Shown here one piece after another: positions 9,798-18,921 of a DNA stretch of 64,000 bases. The notes under the pieces were generated by a model. That model ran no database searches, was not told the DNA's origin, and saw only the letters and a program-made list of their open reading frames with translations. The DNA comes from Pseudomonas migulae NBRC 103157 (lineage in GTDB: Bacteria; Pseudomonadota; Gammaproteobacteria; Pseudomonadales; Pseudomonadaceae). The position numbers and the translations under genes are program-made. The DNA lies in contig NZ_BDAG01000003.1 in assembly GCF_002091715.1 (NCBI RefSeq), positions 1 to 64,000 of the forward strand, written 5' to 3'. Within the stretch, counting starts at the first letter, position 1. Every line of letters starts with the position of its first letter.

Positions 9798-12056
9798 ATG
9801 AGCGATAATACGTTGTGGGAGCGCTCCTTGCAGGGCGCCAGCTATGAGAAATTAACCGAGTTTGCCACGGAAGTTCCAAGGATCCTGTCCGATGTGTCCA
9901 AAGCGGATGCGGACGATGTAACGCGTGAAACCGGTCTGCTACTGACAAAAAAACAAGTCATCGATTTGAGGCGTTACGAGGCTGCGGGGCTGGCCCTTCC
10001 TTACTCGCTCAAGGATGTCACCGACTACTTGCGCTTCGGTGCCGGCCAGGATGGCGGTGCCGGTCTCAGGGCGGCCGATTTTCTGCAGACGTTTACGGCC
10101 ACTCGCGATCACGCCCGGCGTTGGTCACCGTTGCGCGAACGCATCATGGTCACCGGTACCGAGCTGAAGTTGTTTGGCGCGAGCATGCAGCGCTACGGCA
10201 AGGATATGGAAGAGGTCTACCTGGATCTCAAGTCCGGCCCTTTGCTTGAAAAGCACAATGTCAAGACGCTGGACGAACTGAAGAAGTTGCAGCTTGAGCT
10301 GAGCGACAAGTTTCCCGGTATAGAACTTGATTCGGACACGATCCCTGATATGAGGTTTTATCTGGGCAGGATATTCGAAAAAGTTACCTCCAGTCTGGAT
10401 AATGTTCGAGGTATAAAAACCGATCTGGACTCGTTTGGCTATGACTTGCGAGAAAAAGTGCTGCCGGGAATAAAGTTGAGAGTGGCACTGATCAAAACCA
10501 ACTCTTATCCTGCCGAAGTAAAGAAACTGGATGAAATCATCGCCGGTCGTGCCGCGGAAATTCTGGAAAAAAACACCCAGTATCAGGCCTTGGTCGACAA
10601 GTCTCTGAGTTCTGCAGCCGGTTTGAATGTGTTTGGTTTGGGAATGGCCATTTACTACGGTGTAGAGGCGGAGGCCGTACGTAACGCTCGTAAAGAGCTG
10701 AATGCGTTGCAGGACAAGGATATTGAAGTCCTGGGAAACATGAATCGGACCCTCGGTTCGTTGAAGCGAGTGGAGCAGGATCTGCAAAACCTGACAATTA
10801 TCGCCATCGATGCCGATCTGGCCACGCAGAACCTCATGCATGTCTGGAATGTGATGCATCGGTATGTCGATGAGTCTTCGACAGCCATGTTGGGGATCAC
10901 CGATGCGCTGAGCCTGAGGCGCTTCATGTCGGCGTTCCGGGAGGTCGTTGGCCCGTGGGTACAAATCCACAACGACGCAGACCTCGTGATCGAGGTATTC
11001 AGAGAAGCAGATCGCGAATATGGCCAGACTCAAGGAATGGTGGTGCCAAAAATGACAACGTTCTCCGGCAAGAATGACTATCCAGCGTTTAACCTTCAGG
11101 CCTTGAAAGACAGTCATCACGCAATGCGCGACGATGCCGTCGCTGCTGAAGCGCTTTTTATCCGTCTCAATTATTTGCCAGGCGTATTCGATCGATTCAA
11201 AAGAGTGCTCGGAGATGTCAGTGCCGCTGCCCGCAATTTGCGTGAGTCCAGCTTCAACAGCAAGATGGACCTGGAATCCAAGGTTCGTAAACTGATTGCT
11301 CTTGAACAGGAGTTGGCAGACGCGGCGCAAGGCACCGAGGAGTTTGCAGAGATCGAGGAAGATCTCGAGGCCGCCTTGAAAAAAATGCTCGCCATTACTC
11401 GCAACGAGGCAAGCCAGGTGAGCATTCGTTTGGCCAATATCAGCGACGGATATGATCAGCGCACCACGTCGGGCTACATCGTCGGCCTGGAAAAAGACCA
11501 GCTCGATCTAAAGAATTCCCGTCAGGCATTAGGCGAAACCCTGGCCAAGGTTCAAAGCGAGTTCAAGGTGTTATCCGAGGCAATCAGTGCGATTGAAAAA
11601 GCCGGCATCGAGAAGATCGGCAAAGACATTGCGTTGACCATCGATAAGCTCAAAGAGCTCGGCATGGCGCCACCACAAGCTCAGATCGTGCTGTTTGCGA
11701 TCGACGAACTGAAGAAAGCGATCGCCGATATCAACGAAGGCATTACTTTCATCAACATGATTCATGCAAGCAACAAGTTTCAGGCGCAGGTCGATGAGCT
11801 GGGTCGCAAGATTGCGCAGAAAGACGAGGAGATCGATCAGTCGGTCGGCAAGATCGAGTTTATTCACTTGATCCATGCACTGGACGATCAGCGCCGGCTT
11901 TATGTTGGCGAGTACAAGCAGGCAGCCGCTACGTTCAATCAATTCCTGGCGGCTGTGGAGGGTAACAGGACGGGTGATGTCGCGATGCGCAGTGCCAGGG
12001 CCATAAAAGAAGCGGGCCAGTTCATTGGCTTTCTGACGCCTGTCTCACAGCCATAA
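9798..12056 (+). CDS. alpha-xenorhabdolysin-like pore-forming toxin, probable A-B fusion
   Basis: A 752-residue, strongly helical protein. Residues 1 to about 420 look like the XaxA component of the XaxAB binary toxins: LLLTKKQVIDLRRYEAAGLALP, SPLRERIMVTGTELKLF, a long coiled coil, and a short hydrophobic foot (SSAAGLNVFGLGMAIYYGVEAE). XaxA is normally about 400 residues. The remaining 350 residues are a second coiled-coil region (LNYLPGVFDRFKRVLGDVSAAA to the end, with LDDQRRLYVGEYKQAA) that resembles XaxB. I infer an A-B fusion. There is no signal peptide. The start at 9798 has only a weak ribosome site; in-frame starts also exist at 9732 and 9774. GC is lower than in the flanking core genes. 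Confidence 0.7.
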   Translation: MSDNTLWERSLQGASYEKLTEFATEVPRILSDVSKADADDVTRETGLLLTKKQVIDLRRYEAAGLALPYSLKDVTDYLRFGAGQDGGAGLRAADFLQTFTATRDHARRWSPLRERIMVTGTELKLFGASMQRYGKDMEEVYLDLKSGPLLEKHNVKTLDELKKLQLELSDKFPGIELDSDTIPDMRFYLGRIFEKVTSSLDNVRGIKTDLDSFGYDLREKVLPGIKLRVALIKTNSYPAEVKKLDEIIAGRAAEILEKNTQYQALVDKSLSSAAGLNVFGLGMAIYYGVEAEAVRNARKELNALQDKDIEVLGNMNRTLGSLKRVEQDLQNLTIIAIDADLATQNLMHVWNVMHRYVDESSTAMLGITDALSLRRFMSAFREVVGPWVQIHNDADLVIEVFREADREYGQTQGMVVPKMTTFSGKNDYPAFNLQALKDSHHAMRDDAVAAEALFIRLNYLPGVFDRFKRVLGDVSAAARNLRESSFNSKMDLESKVRKLIALEQELADAAQGTEEFAEIEEDLEAALKKMLAITRNEASQVSIRLANISDGYDQRTTSGYIVGLEKDQLDLKNSRQALGETLAKVQSEFKVLSEAISAIEKAGIEKIGKDIALTIDKLKELGMAPPQAQIVLFAIDELKKAIADINEGITFINMIHASNKFQAQVDELGRKIAQKDEEIDQSVGKIEFIHLIHALDDQRRLYVGEYKQAAATFNQFLAAVEGNRTGDVAMRSARAIKEAGQFIGFLTPVSQP

Positions 12057-12158
12057 CAACATCATTGACCGATGGCAGGGGGAGTTTTCGTTGAGGTGGT
12101 GACCCCTGCCTGATGTTTTTCCATTCTGGCATTCGCCAGTGTCACCAGGTCATTCCCC

Positions 12159-13058
12159 ATGTATGAATTTCTTCTTGCGCAGAGGCACTTTGTTGCCTTG
12201 AAAAAGTACTTTGATTTTCTTCGTGTACTTCCCGCCACGCTGGACCAGCTGAAACGCCATTCAGATAACTTGCAACGTCAGGGACACGTTCTGACGACAC
12301 TGCCCGATGCCGAGCGACTCAAGGTGTTGGCGTCATTCAGTTACGGTTATCTGGAACGGCTCGAAGCTGATATCTCGGCGTTGGGCAAAGTGTGTAATGA
12401 GAACTTGAGCTACATCGCAGAGTTTGCCGACGAGAGTCGAAAAATAGCAGCGCAAACGTCTCATGGTGGTCGGCATTTGAGCATCAGCGCTGTGGATTTC
12501 AAGCGATTCAGTCTGTCCAGGTCGCAATGGTGGATCTGGTTTCCTCCCAAGGATGTAAAAGGCCTGACCCACGAGCTTTACTTTCGTCTGAGCCGCACCA
12601 CTTCCGCATTATTGGATTTCAAAGCTGTGCCGAAGGAATTGAATCTTGATATCCACAACGTGTTTGAGCGCTTTTTCCGCTCGTTGACGTTGAAGCCTTG
12701 TGAGTGCCACTCGCACTATTCCCGGATTGAAACCTGGTATGTAGAAAGTGGGTCCAGCCTGCCCGGTATGAGGAACTCCGCCAGTCCCGGGAGTTCTGTG
12801 CAGGCGCGTCGGACCCGGTCCAACGAGCATCTGCGCGAACTGTTCGCGATCAAGACTGACGCCTGTTCAGCCGTTCACAACCTGAACGACTTCCTGTTTG
12901 CCATGCGCAGTTTTCTGCGGGTCGCAGAGAATGAGTTGCTGGCCGTCAAGCCGACCATGAAACTCTCGCACTTGAATTGCGCCTTGGCGCAGATCGAACA
13001 TGTACTGAGGGAGGTCAAGTCGATGGCCGACCGAATGCAGCAATGGTCCCGGCCATAA
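12159..13058 (+). CDS. helical partner protein of the xenorhabdolysin-like toxin
   Basis: A 299-residue, mostly helical soluble protein starting MYEFLLAQRHFVALKKYFDF. It begins 102 bases after the toxin gene on the same strand and ends just before a strong bidirectional terminator, so the two form a unit. In other species XaxA is followed by XaxB (about 350 aa). This protein has the expected position and helical character, with RLEADISALGKVCNENLSYIAEFADE forming a coiled coil, but I see no clear membrane segment. It may be a second B-like subunit, a chaperone or an immunity protein. Confidence 0.5.
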   Translation: MYEFLLAQRHFVALKKYFDFLRVLPATLDQLKRHSDNLQRQGHVLTTLPDAERLKVLASFSYGYLERLEADISALGKVCNENLSYIAEFADESRKIAAQTSHGGRHLSISAVDFKRFSLSRSQWWIWFPPKDVKGLTHELYFRLSRTTSALLDFKAVPKELNLDIHNVFERFFRSLTLKPCECHSHYSRIETWYVESGSSLPGMRNSASPGSSVQARRTRSNEHLRELFAIKTDACSAVHNLNDFLFAMRSFLRVAENELLAVKPTMKLSHLNCALAQIEHVLREVKSMADRMQQWSRP

Positions 13059-13060
13059 AA

Positions 13061-13090
13061 AAAGGTCCATGACATGTCATGGACCTTTTG
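13061..13090. terminator. perfect 30-bp palindrome, bidirectional terminator
   Basis: The whole 30 bases are their own reverse complement (half-site AAAAGGTCCATGACA). It has T-runs on both sides (TTTTGTTTTT rightward; the A-run at 13058-13064 leftward). It lies between the convergent toxin partner gene and speC and should stop both transcripts. Confidence 0.9.
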
Positions 13091-13108
13091 TTTTTCAGCC
13101 AGCGGTAT

Positions 13109-14272
13109 TTACACGTAGAACGATTTCAGCGGCGGGAAGCCATTGAATTCGACAGCGCTGTAACTGGTGGTGTACGCACCGGTCGACAACCAGTACAAAC
13201 GATCGCCAATCGCCAGGTTCAGCGGCAGGCCGTATTTGTAGTTCTCGTACATGATGTCGGCGCTGTCGCAGGTCGGGCCGGCGATGACCACTTCTTCCAC
13301 TTCGCCTTTCTTCTCGGTCCAGATCGGGAACTTGATGGCTTCGTCCATGGTTTCGATCAGGCCGGAGAACTTGCCCACATCCGTGTACACCCAACGCTCG
13401 ACGGCGGTACGGGATTTGCGCGCCACCAACACCACTTCGCTGACCAGAATGCCGGCGTTGGCGATCAACGAACGGCCCGGTTCCAGGATGATTTCCGGCA
13501 GGTCATCACCGAAGTCTTCCTTGAGGAAGCGGATGATTTCTTCGGCGTAGGTTTCCAGGCTGTTGGTACGGGTGATGTAGTTGGCCGGGAAGCCGCCACC
13601 CATGTTGATCAGCTTGAGGTGGATGCCGTCTTCCTCTTTCAGACGCTCGAAGATCACTTTGACCTTGGCGATCGCCGCGTCCCAGACGCTGATATCGCGC
13701 TGTTGCGAGCCAACGTGGAACGAGATGCCGTAAGGCACCAGGCCCAGGTCGCGGGCGAGGATCAGCAGGTCCATGGCCATGTCGGTCTGGCAGCCGAATT
13801 TGCGCGACAACGGCCAGTCAGCGGTGGTCGAGCCTTCGGTGAGGATGCGCACGTAGACTTTCGAACCCGGTGCAGCCTTGGCAATGTTGCGCAGGTCGGC
13901 TTCGGAGTCGGTGGCATACAGGCGCACGCCCTTCTCGTAGAAGTAGCGAATGTCCTTGGATTTCTTGATGGTGTTGCCGTAGCTGATGCGATCCGGGCCG
14001 ACGCCCTGGTTCATCACTTTGTCGAGCTCGTAGATCGAAGCGATGTCGAAGTTCGAGCCTTTCTCTTTGAGCAGGTCGATGATTTCGACGGCCGGGTTGG
14101 CCTTGACCGCGTAGTAGACCTTGGCGAATTCGAAACCGGCGCGCAGGTCGTCATAGGCCTGGCTGATCATCGCGGTATCGATCACCACGAACGGGGTTTC
14201 TTGTTTGTCGGCGAAGGCCTTCATTTTCTGGAAGGTATCGCGCGCGAAATAGTCTTCGACGTTGATCGACAT
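13109..14272 (-). CDS. speC: ornithine/lysine decarboxylase, PLP fold type III
   Basis: A 387-residue cytosolic enzyme that decarboxylates ornithine (possibly also lysine) to make putrescine for polyamine synthesis. The PLP lysine is K57 in VYYAVKANP. Other family motifs are FHVGSQQ, INMGGGFPANY, EPGRSL and the catalytic-Cys segment GPTCDSADIM. The length matches the bacterial eukaryote-like ODC family and PA4519. The longer frame to 14365 is ignored because the ATG at 14272 has TAGGAG at good spacing. The 14273-14763 gap upstream holds its promoter region and an extragenic palindrome. Confidence 0.93.
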   Translation of the reverse strand: MSINVEDYFARDTFQKMKAFADKQETPFVVIDTAMISQAYDDLRAGFEFAKVYYAVKANPAVEIIDLLKEKGSNFDIASIYELDKVMNQGVGPDRISYGNTIKKSKDIRYFYEKGVRLYATDSEADLRNIAKAAPGSKVYVRILTEGSTTADWPLSRKFGCQTDMAMDLLILARDLGLVPYGISFHVGSQQRDISVWDAAIAKVKVIFERLKEEDGIHLKLINMGGGFPANYITRTNSLETYAEEIIRFLKEDFGDDLPEIILEPGRSLIANAGILVSEVVLVARKSRTAVERWVYTDVGKFSGLIETMDEAIKFPIWTEKKGEVEEVVIAGPTCDSADIMYENYKYGLPLNLAIGDRLYWLSTGAYTTSYSAVEFNGFPPLKSFYV

Positions 14273-14629
14273 GCTGGGAACTCCTACTGGCAAACTGAAA
14301 TTATCAATGGGTGCAAATGAACGTCCTCCGTATCCCCACTTTGGTTCGCCTACTTCCCAAGGCATGTCGCCGAAAGCAAAAAGGCCACGGGAGGCGGTGC
14401 TTCCCTTGGCCTTGCTGTCTCGTCGTCAGTACTTGAGCCGGATGGATCGTTTCCAGCATGGACGTTCGGCGCGAACTTTAGGGCGTGAGGGGCTTGAGAT
14501 CAACAAAAAATGTCGCGTTTTTGCACGCTTCCGTCGTGCGGTCCCCGACAGTTACTGATGTAACCGACCTGCATGACAGTGTGATGTTCCCCGGATGAGG
14601 AATTCTGGAGGGATTTACACATAGCTTAT

Positions 14630-14760
14630 GGGGCGAGGGGGCTTGCCCCCGTTCGACCGCGCAGCAGTCGTAAAATCAGCGCATGCGGTTATCAGAATAA
14701 CCGCGTGCTCTGGTTTCAGGGCCGCTTTGCGGCCCAACGGGGGCAAGCCCCCTCGCCACA
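14630..14760. repeat. extragenic palindrome with two GGGGGCAAGCCCCC arms
   Basis: GGGGCGAGGGGGCTTGCCCC at the left is repeated inverted at the right (GGGGGCAAGCCCCCTCGCC), with an inner hairpin GGGCCGCTTTGCGGCCC. It lies just downstream of the ABC ATPase gene and may end that transcript. It is a different REP subtype from the TGTAGGAGC palindromes. Confidence 0.7.
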
Positions 14761-14763
14761 GGA

Positions 14764-15921
14764 TCAGGCGACAGCAGTCTCGGCCGGCGAAACAATACTG
14801 GTCTTGCCCCCACGGGACTTGCCGGAGCTCAAATACTCGGCAATCGACTCCTGGGTCACTTCCCCGAGGAACACCCGCTCGGCATCCATCACCGGCAACC
14901 ACGAACGATTGAACTCGTACATCCGTGACAGCAGGATGCGCAAGTGCTCGTCGTACGCCGCGGTGGCGTTGAACTCGCGCAAATACTGCGCGCATGTACC
15001 GGCCTGACGGTGCAGGTCGCGACGTCGTACATAACCGAGCGCCTTGTTCGCACCATCCGTGACCACCACATACCGACGGTCGAGTTCGTCCATCAACTCC
15101 AGGGCTTGCGCCACCGGCGTTTCCGGGCTGACGGACGGCGCGTTGTCTGCCGCGTCTTCGGCCTTCACCAGCAACAGGCGCTTGAGGGTGCTGTCCTGGC
15201 CGACGAAGTTGCTGACAAATTCATCCGCCGGGTGCGCCAGCAGCGTGTCCGGGTGATCGATCTGCAACAGTTTACCGGCACGGAAAATCGCAATTTTGTC
15301 GCCCAGCTTGATCGCCTCGTCGATGTCGTGGCTGACCATGATCACGGTCTTGTTCAGCGCGCGTTGCATCTCGAAGAATTCGTTCTGGATCATCTCGCGG
15401 TTGATCGGGTCGACCGCGCCGAACGGTTCGTCCATCAGCAACAGCGGTGCATCCGCCGCCAGGGCGCGAATCACGCCGATCCGTTGCTGCTGGCCCCCGG
15501 ACAATTCACGCGGGTAGCGCGTCAGATATTGCTTGGGCTCAAGCTTGATCATGCTCATCAACTCGCGGGCGCGGTCGTGGCATTTCTGTTTGTCCCAGCC
15601 CAGCAGGCGCGGAACGATGGTGATGTTTTCCTCGATGGTCATGTTCGGGAACAGACCGATCTGCTGGATCACATAACCGATGTTGCGACGCAGAGTCACC
15701 GCGTCGAGGTCGGTGGTGTCTTCGCCGTTGATCAGAATCTTGCCCGAGGTCGGTTTGATCAGACGGTTGATCATCTTCAGCGTGGTGCTTTTACCGCAGC
15801 CCGATGGCCCGAGGAACACACAGATTTCGCCTTCATTGACGGTCAGGCTCACCGAGTCCACGGCTTTCACATCTTTGCCGTTGCTTTGGAAGGTCTTGCT
15901 GAGGTTTTGAAGTTCGATCAT
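14764..15921 (-). CDS. osmoprotectant (glycine betaine/choline type) ABC transporter ATPase
   Basis: A 385-residue ATPase with Walker A GPSGCGKSTT, signature LSGGQQQRIG, Walker B LLLMDEPFGAVD and the H-loop MVSHDIDEA. After residue 240 come two CBS-like segments (SPETPVAQALELMDELDRRYVVV; FNRSWLPVMDAERVFLGEV), typical of the OpuCA/ProV quaternary-amine class, where they sense ionic strength. The chosen ATG (15921) overlaps the upstream permease stop by four bases. It is the last gene of the four-gene operon permease, binding protein, permease, ATPase. Confidence 0.9.
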   Translation of the reverse strand: MIELQNLSKTFQSNGKDVKAVDSVSLTVNEGEICVFLGPSGCGKSTTLKMINRLIKPTSGKILINGEDTTDLDAVTLRRNIGYVIQQIGLFPNMTIEENITIVPRLLGWDKQKCHDRARELMSMIKLEPKQYLTRYPRELSGGQQQRIGVIRALAADAPLLLMDEPFGAVDPINREMIQNEFFEMQRALNKTVIMVSHDIDEAIKLGDKIAIFRAGKLLQIDHPDTLLAHPADEFVSNFVGQDSTLKRLLLVKAEDAADNAPSVSPETPVAQALELMDELDRRYVVVTDGANKALGYVRRRDLHRQAGTCAQYLREFNATAAYDEHLRILLSRMYEFNRSWLPVMDAERVFLGEVTQESIAEYLSSGKSRGGKTSIVSPAETAVA

Positions 15922-16571
15922 TTCAGGAGTCCTTTTGGAGTCAGCGTGCGTTGCAGCCATTGCAGAAGCAGGTCGGCGAAGATGGCCAGGAGACTGACCA
16001 GCACGGCGCCGACGATCAGCATCGACATGTCGCTGCGGCTGATGGAAGCGAGAATGAGTACACCGAGGCCACCGGCGCCGATGGTCGCGGCGATGGTCAT
16101 GACACCAATGTTCATGACCACGGCGGTGCGCACGCCGGCGAGGATGACCGGCACCGCGATTGGCAGTTCGACCATGCGCAGGCGCTGGCCGAAGGTCATG
16201 CCGATGCCGCGTGCGGCTTCGCGAATGCCCGGTTCGACGCCGGTCAACGCGAGGTAGGTGTTACGCATGATCGGCAGCAGCGAGTACAGAAACACCGCGG
16301 TGATCGCCGGCATCGGACCCAGGCCCTGGCCGAATGTCGAGTAGAACGGCAGCAGCAGGCCGAACAGTGCAATTGACGGCACGGTCAGCAGCACCGTGGC
16401 GCTGGCCTGCAACGGGCCGGCCAGCGTCGGGAAGCGCGTCATCAGAATGCCCAGCGGCACGCCGACCAGAATCGCCAGGGTCACGGCGATACCGACCAGG
16501 GTGATGTGCTGCCAGGTCAGGTGCAGCACCAGCGGCCAGTCGAGATGGGAAAAGGCGTTCAGAAATTCCAT
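15918..16571 (-). CDS. osmoprotectant ABC transporter permease
   Basis: A 217-residue inner-membrane permease with about six hydrophobic segments and the binding-protein-dependent transport motif near EAARGIGMTFGQRLRMVELPIAVPVILAG. A strong AAGGAGG ribosome site precedes the ATG. It lies 12 bases after the binding-protein gene and overlaps the ATPase start, so the genes are translationally linked. Confidence 0.9.
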   Translation of the reverse strand: MEFLNAFSHLDWPLVLHLTWQHITLVGIAVTLAILVGVPLGILMTRFPTLAGPLQASATVLLTVPSIALFGLLLPFYSTFGQGLGPMPAITAVFLYSLLPIMRNTYLALTGVEPGIREAARGIGMTFGQRLRMVELPIAVPVILAGVRTAVVMNIGVMTIAATIGAGGLGVLILASISRSDMSMLIVGAVLVSLLAIFADLLLQWLQRTLTPKGLLK

Positions 16572-16583
16572 GACTTTTCCTCC

Positions 16584-17477
16584 TTAGTTGATTGGATGCT
16601 GGCGCAGGAAATCGGCGGCAACGGATGAAGGGCTTTCGTGATCGACATCGACCCGTGCGTTGAGCTGGCGCATGGTTTCGTCATCGAACAGCTCGGCCAG
16701 CGGCTTGATCTCTTGCGCCAGTTTCGGATGGGCATCGAGGTAAACCTGACGCACCACCGGCGCAGCGGTGTAGTCCGGGAAGTAGTGCTTGTCGTCTTCG
16801 AGCAACTTGAGTTTGAAGGCGTTCAGGCGACCGTCGGTGGTGTAGACCAGACCGGCAAACACCTGGCCATTGCGCAGGGCGGTGTAGACCAGCCCGGCAT
16901 CCATCTGGCGGATGTTTTTGCGGGTCAGGTTCATGCCGTAGAGGTCGACCATGCCGTCCAGACCGTCGGAACGGTTGGCGAACTCGGTGTCCAGCGCGAC
17001 CAGGTGATTGGTTTTCGCCTCAGCCTGCAGCACTGTGTTCAGTTCGCTGATGGTGTTAATCTGCGGGTAGGCCTTTGCGGTTTTTTCCGGCAGGGCCAGG
17101 GCATAGGTGTTGCTGAACTTCGACGGGGTGAGCCAGATCAGGCCTTTTTTCGCGTCGAGTTCTTTCACCTTGGCGTAGGACTGAGCGCTGTCGAGTTTCT
17201 CGGTGATGTGGTTGTAGGCCACCAGCGATACGCCGGTGTATTCCCACATCAAATCCAGCTGGCCACTTTCGTGGGCGCTGCGAGCGAGGTTGCTGCCCAG
17301 ACCGCCGGTCACCTGGGTTTCGTAACCCTTAGTGCGCAGGTACTGGGAGGTGATTTCCGCGAGCAGGGTTTGCTCGGTGAACACCCGGGCGCCGATGCGG
17401 ATCACGGGTTTTTCTGCGGCTTGGACGATTCCCGAGAACAGCAGAGCGCAGCCTATTAAAAAGCTTAATTTTTTCAT
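16584..17477 (-). CDS. osmoprotectant ABC transporter periplasmic binding protein
   Basis: A 297-residue exported protein. The signal peptide is MKKLSFLIGCALLFSGIVQAAE. The mature part has the OpuCC/YehZ-type start (IRIGARVFTEQTLLAEITSQYLRTKGY) and the ligand-domain segments MWEYTGVSLVAY and YPQINTISELN. It would bind a quaternary amine such as glycine betaine or choline. The longer frame to 17762 is spurious: the ATG at 17477 has AAGGAA upstream and a proper signal peptide. It is the second gene of the operon. Confidence 0.88.
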   Translation of the reverse strand: MKKLSFLIGCALLFSGIVQAAEKPVIRIGARVFTEQTLLAEITSQYLRTKGYETQVTGGLGSNLARSAHESGQLDLMWEYTGVSLVAYNHITEKLDSAQSYAKVKELDAKKGLIWLTPSKFSNTYALALPEKTAKAYPQINTISELNTVLQAEAKTNHLVALDTEFANRSDGLDGMVDLYGMNLTRKNIRQMDAGLVYTALRNGQVFAGLVYTTDGRLNAFKLKLLEDDKHYFPDYTAAPVVRQVYLDAHPKLAQEIKPLAELFDDETMRQLNARVDVDHESPSSVAADFLRQHPIN

Positions 17478-17497
17478 AAAAATTCCTTTGCCGAGGC

Positions 17498-18214
17498 TTA
17501 AGACGGGCGCAAGCCGCGTTCGAGCCAGAGGCGGCTGACGAGTGTCACCAGACCGTCGAGCAGCAAGGCGAGCAGGGCGGTGCAGGAAGCGCCGAGCAGC
17601 AGTTGCGGCTGATTGTTCAGGGCGATGCCGGGGAAAATCAGGCTGCCCAGACTGTTGGCGCCGATCAGGAATGCCAGGGGGGCCGTCCCGACGTTGATCG
17701 CCAGTGCCACGCGCACGCCACCGATGATGATCGGTACGGCGTTCGGCAGTTCGACACGCCACAGCACTTGAGTCGGTGTCATGCCGATGCCGACGGCCGC
17801 TTCCTTGAGTGAACCCTGTACGTTTTTCAGGCCTTCATAGGTGTTGCGCACGATCGGCAACAACGAGGCGAGGAACAGGGCGAAGATCGCGGGACCGCTG
17901 CCGATGCCGAGGATGCCCAGGGCGATGGCGAGTACGGCGAGAGGCGGCACAGTGTTGCCGATGTTGAAGATCTGCATGAAGCGTTCAGCACGTCCCACCA
18001 TGCTCGGACGGCTGAGGACGATGCTGGCGGGGATGCCCACGACGAGGGCGGCCAGCATGGAAACGAGGACGAGAATCAAGTGAGCTTGCAGGTAAAACAA
18101 CAAATCGTCGCGGTAATGTTCGATCGTGTTGATGCCAATCCAGTGGACCAGCAGGGCCAGGAGAGCGACGACAACCGCACCTCCTATCAGCCCCTTGCCA
18201 TAGCGAATAGCCAC
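17498..18214 (-). CDS. osmoprotectant ABC transporter permease, first gene of operon
   Basis: A 238-residue inner-membrane permease with about six hydrophobic segments and the EAA-like loop KEAAVGIGMTPTQVLWRVELPNAVPIIIGG. I chose the GTG at 18214 (VAIRYGKG) because AAAGGAG lies 8 bases upstream; the ATG of the longer frame at 18379 has an implausible N-terminus. The solute type follows from the ATPase and binding protein; the exact substrate is not readable from sequence. Confidence 0.85.
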   Translation of the reverse strand: MAIRYGKGLIGGAVVVALLALLVHWIGINTIEHYRDDLLFYLQAHLILVLVSMLAALVVGIPASIVLSRPSMVGRAERFMQIFNIGNTVPPLAVLAIALGILGIGSGPAIFALFLASLLPIVRNTYEGLKNVQGSLKEAAVGIGMTPTQVLWRVELPNAVPIIIGGVRVALAINVGTAPLAFLIGANSLGSLIFPGIALNNQPQLLLGASCTALLALLLDGLVTLVSRLWLERGLRPS

Positions 18215-18480
18215 AGGCGGACTCCTTTTTTCTTTGTCGGCGAACGCAGTCCCGTGTGGCATGCCATTCCTGGCTGCCGGGCAAAAAGCGTTCGCGAGAA
18301 GCAGCTCTTCATGCTGGTAAAACCGCATGAGATCGAGCCATAAGCGCAGCCTCGTCAGGCTAACTTGCAGATTTTTCAAACCCTGCTACGAGTGCTGTAA
18401 CAGGGGAGTGGACGCCTCCACCTTTTAAAAGGTTCCATATTTAACAGCAGATAGCCACCCTTGATGCCTGACCACGTCCC

Positions 18481-18567
18481 TGTAGGAGCCGGCTTGCTGG
18501 CGATGGGCGCGCCTCGGTCTGCCAGATACACCGAGGCGACGCTATCGCCAGCAAGCCGGCGCCTACA
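18481..18567. repeat. extragenic palindrome upstream of prfC
   Basis: TGTAGGAGCCGGCTTGCTGG at the left pairs with CCAGCAAGCCGGCGCCTACA at the right. It is the same class as 2857-2927 and the last such element before the island. None was noticed to the right of 18.7 kb, which fits a change of DNA origin. Confidence 0.8.
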
Positions 18568-18659
18568 AAGTTCCGGGCGTCCGGGCGGGCGGTGGTCCGT
18601 GACGGTCGGTTTGCGCTATACTCGCCGCCCTTTTTTGAATCACCGCCAGGCGATTTCCC

Positions 18660-18734
18660 ATGACCAAACAGGCCGCCGAAGTCGCGAAACGCCGCACTTT
18701 CGCCATTATTTCCCACCCTGACATTACCCTCTGA
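18660..18734 (+). pseudogene. prfC: prfC 5' fragment (peptide chain release factor 3), interrupted by island
   Basis: The frame reads MTKQAAEVAKRRTFAIISHP then D, the start of RF3, where the next residues should be AGKTTITEKLL, the GTPase P-loop. Instead it reads ITL and a stop. The break is at codon 21-22 (about 18722). A -10-like TATACT lies at 18617-18622, so the native promoter is left with this stub. In SXT-type insertions the element supplies a new 5' end to the remaining gene at its other junction. That junction is not in this window. Confidence 0.85.
18695..18722. other. probable attL of the island within prfC
   Basis: The last stretch that matches prfC (CACTTTCGCCATTATTTCCC then ACCCTGAC) is followed directly by non-prfC DNA. 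SXT/R391 elements use a core at the same position in prfC. A second copy should exist at the far end of the element. I did not see one in this window, so the exact core cannot be fixed. Confidence 0.6.
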
Positions 18735-18846
18735 GTCAGGCGAAGACAGGCCCCGTCATATTCCGATTTTATCTACTGATTCCATTGATGAAAATCACCG
18801 CGACCGCGACAATCTGAGACACCCGAAGACAAGCTGAGCCACAGGG

Positions 18847-18872
18847 TTTGTGTACATGGCAGCGTACACAAA
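18847..18872. promoter_or_regulatory. inverted repeat upstream of the integrase gene
   Basis: TTTGTGTAC and GTACACAAA form perfect 9-base arms separated by 8 bases. They lie between the attachment site and the integrase start at 18922. The repeat may be an operator for the integrase or an arm-type recombinase site; this is inference from position. Confidence 0.45.
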
Positions 18873-18921
18873 ACAGCCTTTCGGAAGACCCAGAAAATTA
18901 TGTACGCAGTCCGGAGAGCTT

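Noticed and set aside
10125..11330. 401-aa open frame on the minus strand
   Set aside because: Antisense to the xenorhabdolysin-like gene; no recognisable domain and no ribosome site.
14944..16257. 437-aa open frame on the plus strand
   Set aside because: Antisense to the ABC ATPase and permease genes; no domain or start signal.
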